Source: Lampris incognitus (lineage: Eukaryota > Chordata > Actinopteri > Lampriformes > Lampridae). From it: a DNA stretch of 64,000 bases. The translations under genes and the position numbers were made by a program. Location of the stretch: positions 99,853,582 through 99,917,581 of the forward strand of contig NC_079212.1 of NCBI RefSeq assembly GCF_029633865.1, given 5' to 3'. Under the pieces are notes generated by a model that made no database searches, was not told where the DNA came from, and worked only from the letters and a program-made list of their open reading frames with translations. The first letter of the stretch is position 1, and every line of letters starts with the position of its first letter. This document shows positions 60,541-64,000 of this stretch, in pieces.

Positions 60541-63049
60541 GTGGGGCGACACACAACAAGTAGCCTTCGAGGAGTTAAAGGCAAGACTCACCACGGCACC
60601 TCTTCTGGCATACCCCACTCGAGATGGACTGTTTCTGCTCGACACTGACGCGTCCAACACATGCGTCGGAGCTGTCCTGTCACAGATGCAAGCAGGAGAA
60701 GAAAAGGTCATAGCCTATGCCAGTGCACATCTGCAAAGCACACAGCAGCGATACTGCGTCACACGCCGAGAGCTTCTGGCTGTAGTCCGCTTCACACGGC
60801 AGTTTCGCCACTACCTGTTGGGCCGGTCGTTCATCATCCGGACGGACCATAACAGTTTGATTTGGCTGTTTCGGTTCAAGAGCCCAGAAGGCCAGCTGGC
60901 GAGGTGGATCGAGGAGCTGAGCCAGTACGACTTCAAAATCGAACACCGGCCAGGAGTCAAGCACAGCAACGCGGACGCGCTGTCCAGGTCACCCAAACCC
61001 GCCTGTGACTGCTATCATGCTGGGGAGAGTCTGGACTCGCTGCCTTGTGGAGGTTGCTCCTACTGTCACTGTGAACACCACCATTGGGCAAGGTTCAGCG
61101 ACGATGTGGATGATGTGGTCCCGCTAGCGATCCGTCGAACTGACTCGGAAGAGAACACCTCCGGAGCGGCAGAAGAGGGCGTTCCACCATCGGCTCCAGG
61201 AGGAGAGGCAGGAGGCCTAACGATGTCACAACCTGTCAATGAACATCAGAATGGTGCTGAAGAGAGTGAACCACCTGCTATCAACTGGTTAGCCCAGTAT
61301 TCGACCAACGAGCTAGCGGAGCGCCAGAGGGGAGACGCCGTGCTAGCGAAGTTGCACCAGTGGAAGGATGAGGGGAAGCTACCGTCACAGGAGGAGATGG
61401 CGCTGGAAGGACCTGCTGCACGGAAGTACTGGTTGGTCTGGACGCAAGTAGAAAGGCGAAATGGAGTCCTGTACTACCGCTGGGACGAAGGAGCTGACAC
61501 GCCATCCATCCTCCGTCTCATTGTTCCAACAGCGCTCCAAGAAGAGGTCCTACGTTTGTGTCACTGCGCCCTGCTGTCCGGTCACTTGGGCCGTGAGAAG
61601 ACCTACCATCGAGTTCGCAGAGAGTTCTACTGGGTTGGTTTGACTGACAGTGTGAACCAGTTCGTCCGACGCTGTCCTGAATGTCAGGCGTGTAAATCCT
61701 CTGGAAGAACAGGCAGAGCTGCCTTGCAGATGTACCAGGCCGGCGCTCCTATGGACAGGGTTCACATCGACGTGGTTGGACCGCTCCCAGTATCCAAGAT
61801 GGGGAACCGATACATCCTTGTGATGGTGGACCAGTTCACGCGCTGGGTGGAGGTGGCCCCGATCCCCGAGCAAACTGCAGAGATCACCGCTCAGAAGCTG
61901 CTACAGGAGTTCCTCTCCAGGTTTGGAGTACCCCTGGAGATCCACACAGACCAGGGACGCAACTTCGAGAGTGTCCTGTTTCGTGAGCTCTGTGAACTTC
62001 TCCAGGTGACCAAGACCAGAACGACCCCCTACCATCCTGCGTCGAATGGTCAAGTCGAGAGGTTCAACCGAACTCTCCTGCAAATGATCCGCTGTTACGT
62101 GGGGAAACACCAGAGCGAGTGGGACCAACACCTCCACCTCCTCGCCGGGGCTTACCGCAGCCCACCCCATGCCTGTACGGGTTACACACCAAACCGGATG
62201 ATGCTTGGGCGAGAAGTCAACCAGCCGCAAGGACTCACCCTGAGGGTGCAGGAAGCCAACGTTCATCGCACTTCCCCAGCCGAGTACGTTGCTGACCTGG
62301 AGGCGAACATGCGGGACACCCACGAAGTGGCGCGCCAGCATCTCCGTGCTGCCCAGCTCAGGAACAAGAAGGACCACGACCTACGTGCTCGACAACGCAC
62401 ATTTCACCCTGGAGATCTAGTGTATGTCCGGGACGACACCAGGAAGAAGGGTCAATCTCCAAAGTTGAAGCCACGGTGGAGAGGTCCCGGCCTCATCACA
62501 GAGAAGATGGGAGACGTCTTGTACAGAGTCCAGGAAGGTCGTAAGGAGAGAGTCCTCCACCACGATCGACTGCTACCCTACCTCTCAGACGACGTGCCGG
62601 TCTGGATTCAGCGGAGGCGCCATGCTCTGTTGTCTGCTCCAGCACCAGCCATAGGGCCGCAGGAAACACCTGAAGGAGGTCCTCCCGCTGCTGACATGGA
62701 GGAGCCGGGGGCGCAGAGAACAGAGGAGTACGAAGGAGTGACAGAGCAGGAGGAGATCGATGAAGACCTTGATCTCCGGCTGGAGGACCTGTTCCACGCA
62801 AACGACGATGGAGGACCCAGCACACCAGGCTCCCCGGCTCGGTTCCAGCCGCTCCAACACACTGCTGCCAGCTACTCTTCAGGCGAGTCGACAATCACCC
62901 AACGTCGTGGGACAGCAGCCTGTGCTCCGGGCGGGCAGTCCAACGCCCCTGACCCAGAAGGAGATGAAGCCGACGCCGCTGAGTCCCATCTCCCGTACAC
63001 CACCAGACGGGGCCGGCCAGTCCGGAGGCCCGCCTGGCTCCTAGACTAA
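60541..63049 (+). CDS. Ty3 element RNase H-integrase ORF
   Basis: The open frame extends from 60473 but is homologous only from about 60530. RNase H has LLDTDASNTCVGAVLSQ, TRRELLAVVRFTRQF and IRTDHNSLIWL. The integrase zinc region has GHLGREKTYHRVRREFYWVG and CPECQAC. The catalytic core has HIDVVGPLP, IHTDQGRNFES and NGQVERFNR, with exactly 35 residues between the second Asp and the Glu. A GPY/F-like KLKPRWRGPGLI and HHDRLLPY follow. The tail is acidic and Pro-rich, ending RRPAWLLD. No chromodomain seen. Expression as one polyprotein with RT is blocked by the frame change unless translation shifts. Confidence 0.93.
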
Positions 63050-63268
63050 CTTTGACGGACGTGACTAGTTGACTTGGGGGTTACTAGGCTAGTCACAAGA
63101 GTCCAGTATGGATAGCGACCACCCACATTTGTTTGACGCCCTTTGTTCCGGGCCTAGTTCATTTCGCGGGTGTTCTGTCCCGTTTATCGTGTTAGATTAA
63201 TCAGACTGATCTTTGTAGTCTGTTGTTCATTTATGTTGAAGGGACTCAACAGTGCTGGAGGGGGGCAG
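63050..63268 (+). other. Ty3 element 3' untranslated region and polypurine tract
   Basis: 219 bases after the stop. ggaggggggcag (63257-63268) directly precedes the 3' LTR and is the likely plus-strand primer tract. No env-like frame is present. Confidence 0.8.
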
Positions 63269-63873
63269 TGTAGTGGGAAATGCCTGGGGATGTACTTGGA
63301 ATGTTGCACTGGGCTCGTGCAGCTAGAGGACCAATCACAGGTTAGCTCGCGCTGTCACAGACGCAACTATATTAGACACCGCGGGAGAGACAAAGCGCCA
63401 GAACTGTTTAGTAACCATATCGTAGACTGTCACCTTAGCGTGGGATAGAGCAGGGAAACCTAGCGTATCCTGGGCTAGACAGTAGATACGGTGGCTAGCA
63501 GTGGTAGTGTTAGCAGCAGACTGCCTCGGTACCTGTAGCTAGCTGACTACCCCCGAGAGCTTCCCCAGAGAGACTGAGAGAGACATTCACCCGGTCACAC
63601 CGGAGCCAGAGTACACAGAGAGAGAGAGACACGCACCCCGGAGAGCAGCCATCCATCTCCCGCCCCGCCTAGAGCTCAGCCGCCCGGTTCCATCACCAGC
63701 CCTGGTCCCAAGGTGAGCTTGCTAACCCATTAGCACACGGCTAACTAGCTAACTAGCAGGCTAGCCCTAGCATTGGCGCAGCTATCTAGCTAACGGTGGT
63801 GAAGCCCGGTTTGTCGCACCTAAAAGTCCCCGCCTCCATCCATAGTTACCCGGGCTATAGAAAAACCGCGACA
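63269..63873 (+). repeat. 3' LTR of the Ty3/gypsy element
   Basis: 605 bp. By eye it differs from the 5' LTR at three positions (ccgcTgg/Ggg, ggctaTcag/Gcag, cccgTcta/Ccta). It is followed by host gtat and the rest of the THAP remnant. Confidence 0.95.
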
Positions 63874-64000
63874 GTATTCCCAAACCCACACCCAGGTTAG
63901 GTGTGTGGGAGCGTCCTGCTGTCGCTCCTCTGCCAGCTCTGGACTCCTCTGATAATGAGATGGATGTCAGCAGCTGCCTGCAAGAGCATGACTGTTGCGT
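63874..64000 (+). pseudogene. THAP-domain coding remnant, 3' continuation (runs off window)
   Basis: After the 3' LTR, an open frame reads PKPTPRLGVWERPAV and SSDNEMDVSSCLQEHD. It fits the region after the THAP finger in fish THAP proteins (a PGVWERR-like motif). It continues beyond the window. Confidence 0.55.

Larger units (their letters stand above)
55941..63877 (+). mobile_element. Ty3/gypsy LTR retrotransposon, nearly intact
   Basis: Order: 5' LTR (55945-56549), primer site, leader, coiled-coil ORF, gag-protease-RT ORF, RNase H-integrase ORF, polypurine tract, 3' LTR (63269-63873). PR-RT-RH-IN order marks Ty3/gypsy. Both LTRs are 605 bp, TG...CA, and differ at three positions that I could find. 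Host gtat flanks both ends (55941-55944, 63874-63877); with one more ambiguous base it would be agtat. No envelope gene. It interrupts a THAP-domain remnant. The lineage within Ty3/gypsy is not assigned. Confidence 0.95.

Overview
The window reads as ray-finned fish (teleost) nuclear DNA. The evidence is one multi-exon vertebrate gene with GT-AG introns, tRNA-derived and 5S-derived SINEs, and LINEs of several clades (L1-like, L2, Rex1/Babar-like, RTE). There are also Penelope-like remnants, hAT MITEs, long microsatellites and a young Ty3/gypsy element. I do not name a species. There is a 200-base assembly gap at 50652-50851.

The one host gene I can support end to end is ggh (gamma-glutamyl hydrolase) on the minus strand. 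I assembled nine coding exons by hand from 46850 down to 8970. They sum to 957 bases, an open frame of 318 codons plus stop, with matching phases and GT/AG at every junction. Exon 1 encodes a signal peptide inside a CpG-rich block (about 46640-47340) that is probably the promoter. Exon 5 carries the nucleophile Cys and exon 8 the catalytic His.

The ggh introns are swollen by transposons. Introns 8 and 7 (9.1-12.5 kb) hold SINEs and a Rex1-like LINE split by a SINE. Intron 6 holds an L2 LINE and a LINE with an inverted 5' end. Intron 5 (14.3 kb) holds SINEs, MITEs, an RTE copy, a LINE ORF1 fragment, THAP-like remnants and L2 fragments. Intron 4 has L1-endonuclease and Penelope-like debris. Introns 3 and 2 each hold one SINE, at their 3' and 5' ends respectively. 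Intron 1 (9.3 kb) holds a hAT transposase remnant cut by a 5S-derived SINE, an intronless antisense PPP2R5 (PP2A B56) pseudogene, a Rex1-like LINE, a MITE and an RTE copy with target-site duplications.

Left of the gene (1-8.5 kb) are V-SINE-like copies, a hAT MITE with perfect 8-bp duplications, an L1-like 3' half, and a 105-bp Penelope-like insertion with an inverted arm. Right of the gene (47.3-55.6 kb) are microsatellites, two SINE copies (one broken by the gap) and a Penelope-like cluster. That cluster has three repeats that fit a hammerhead-ribozyme pattern.

From 55.9 to 63.9 kb lies a nearly intact Ty3/gypsy retrotransposon. It has two 605-bp LTRs differing at three positions, a tRNA-Leu primer site, a coiled-coil ORF, a gag-protease-RT ORF, an RNase H-integrase ORF and a polypurine tract. 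It sits inside a decayed THAP-domain coding sequence whose two halves flank it.

I found no clearly unprecedented system. The most interesting signals are the hammerhead-like Penelope repeats, the repeated fold-back or inverted 5' ends of LINE/Penelope insertions, the ATGA-coupled ORFs of the Ty3 element, the uniform strand of nine SINE copies, and one SINE with an unusually long flanking duplication.
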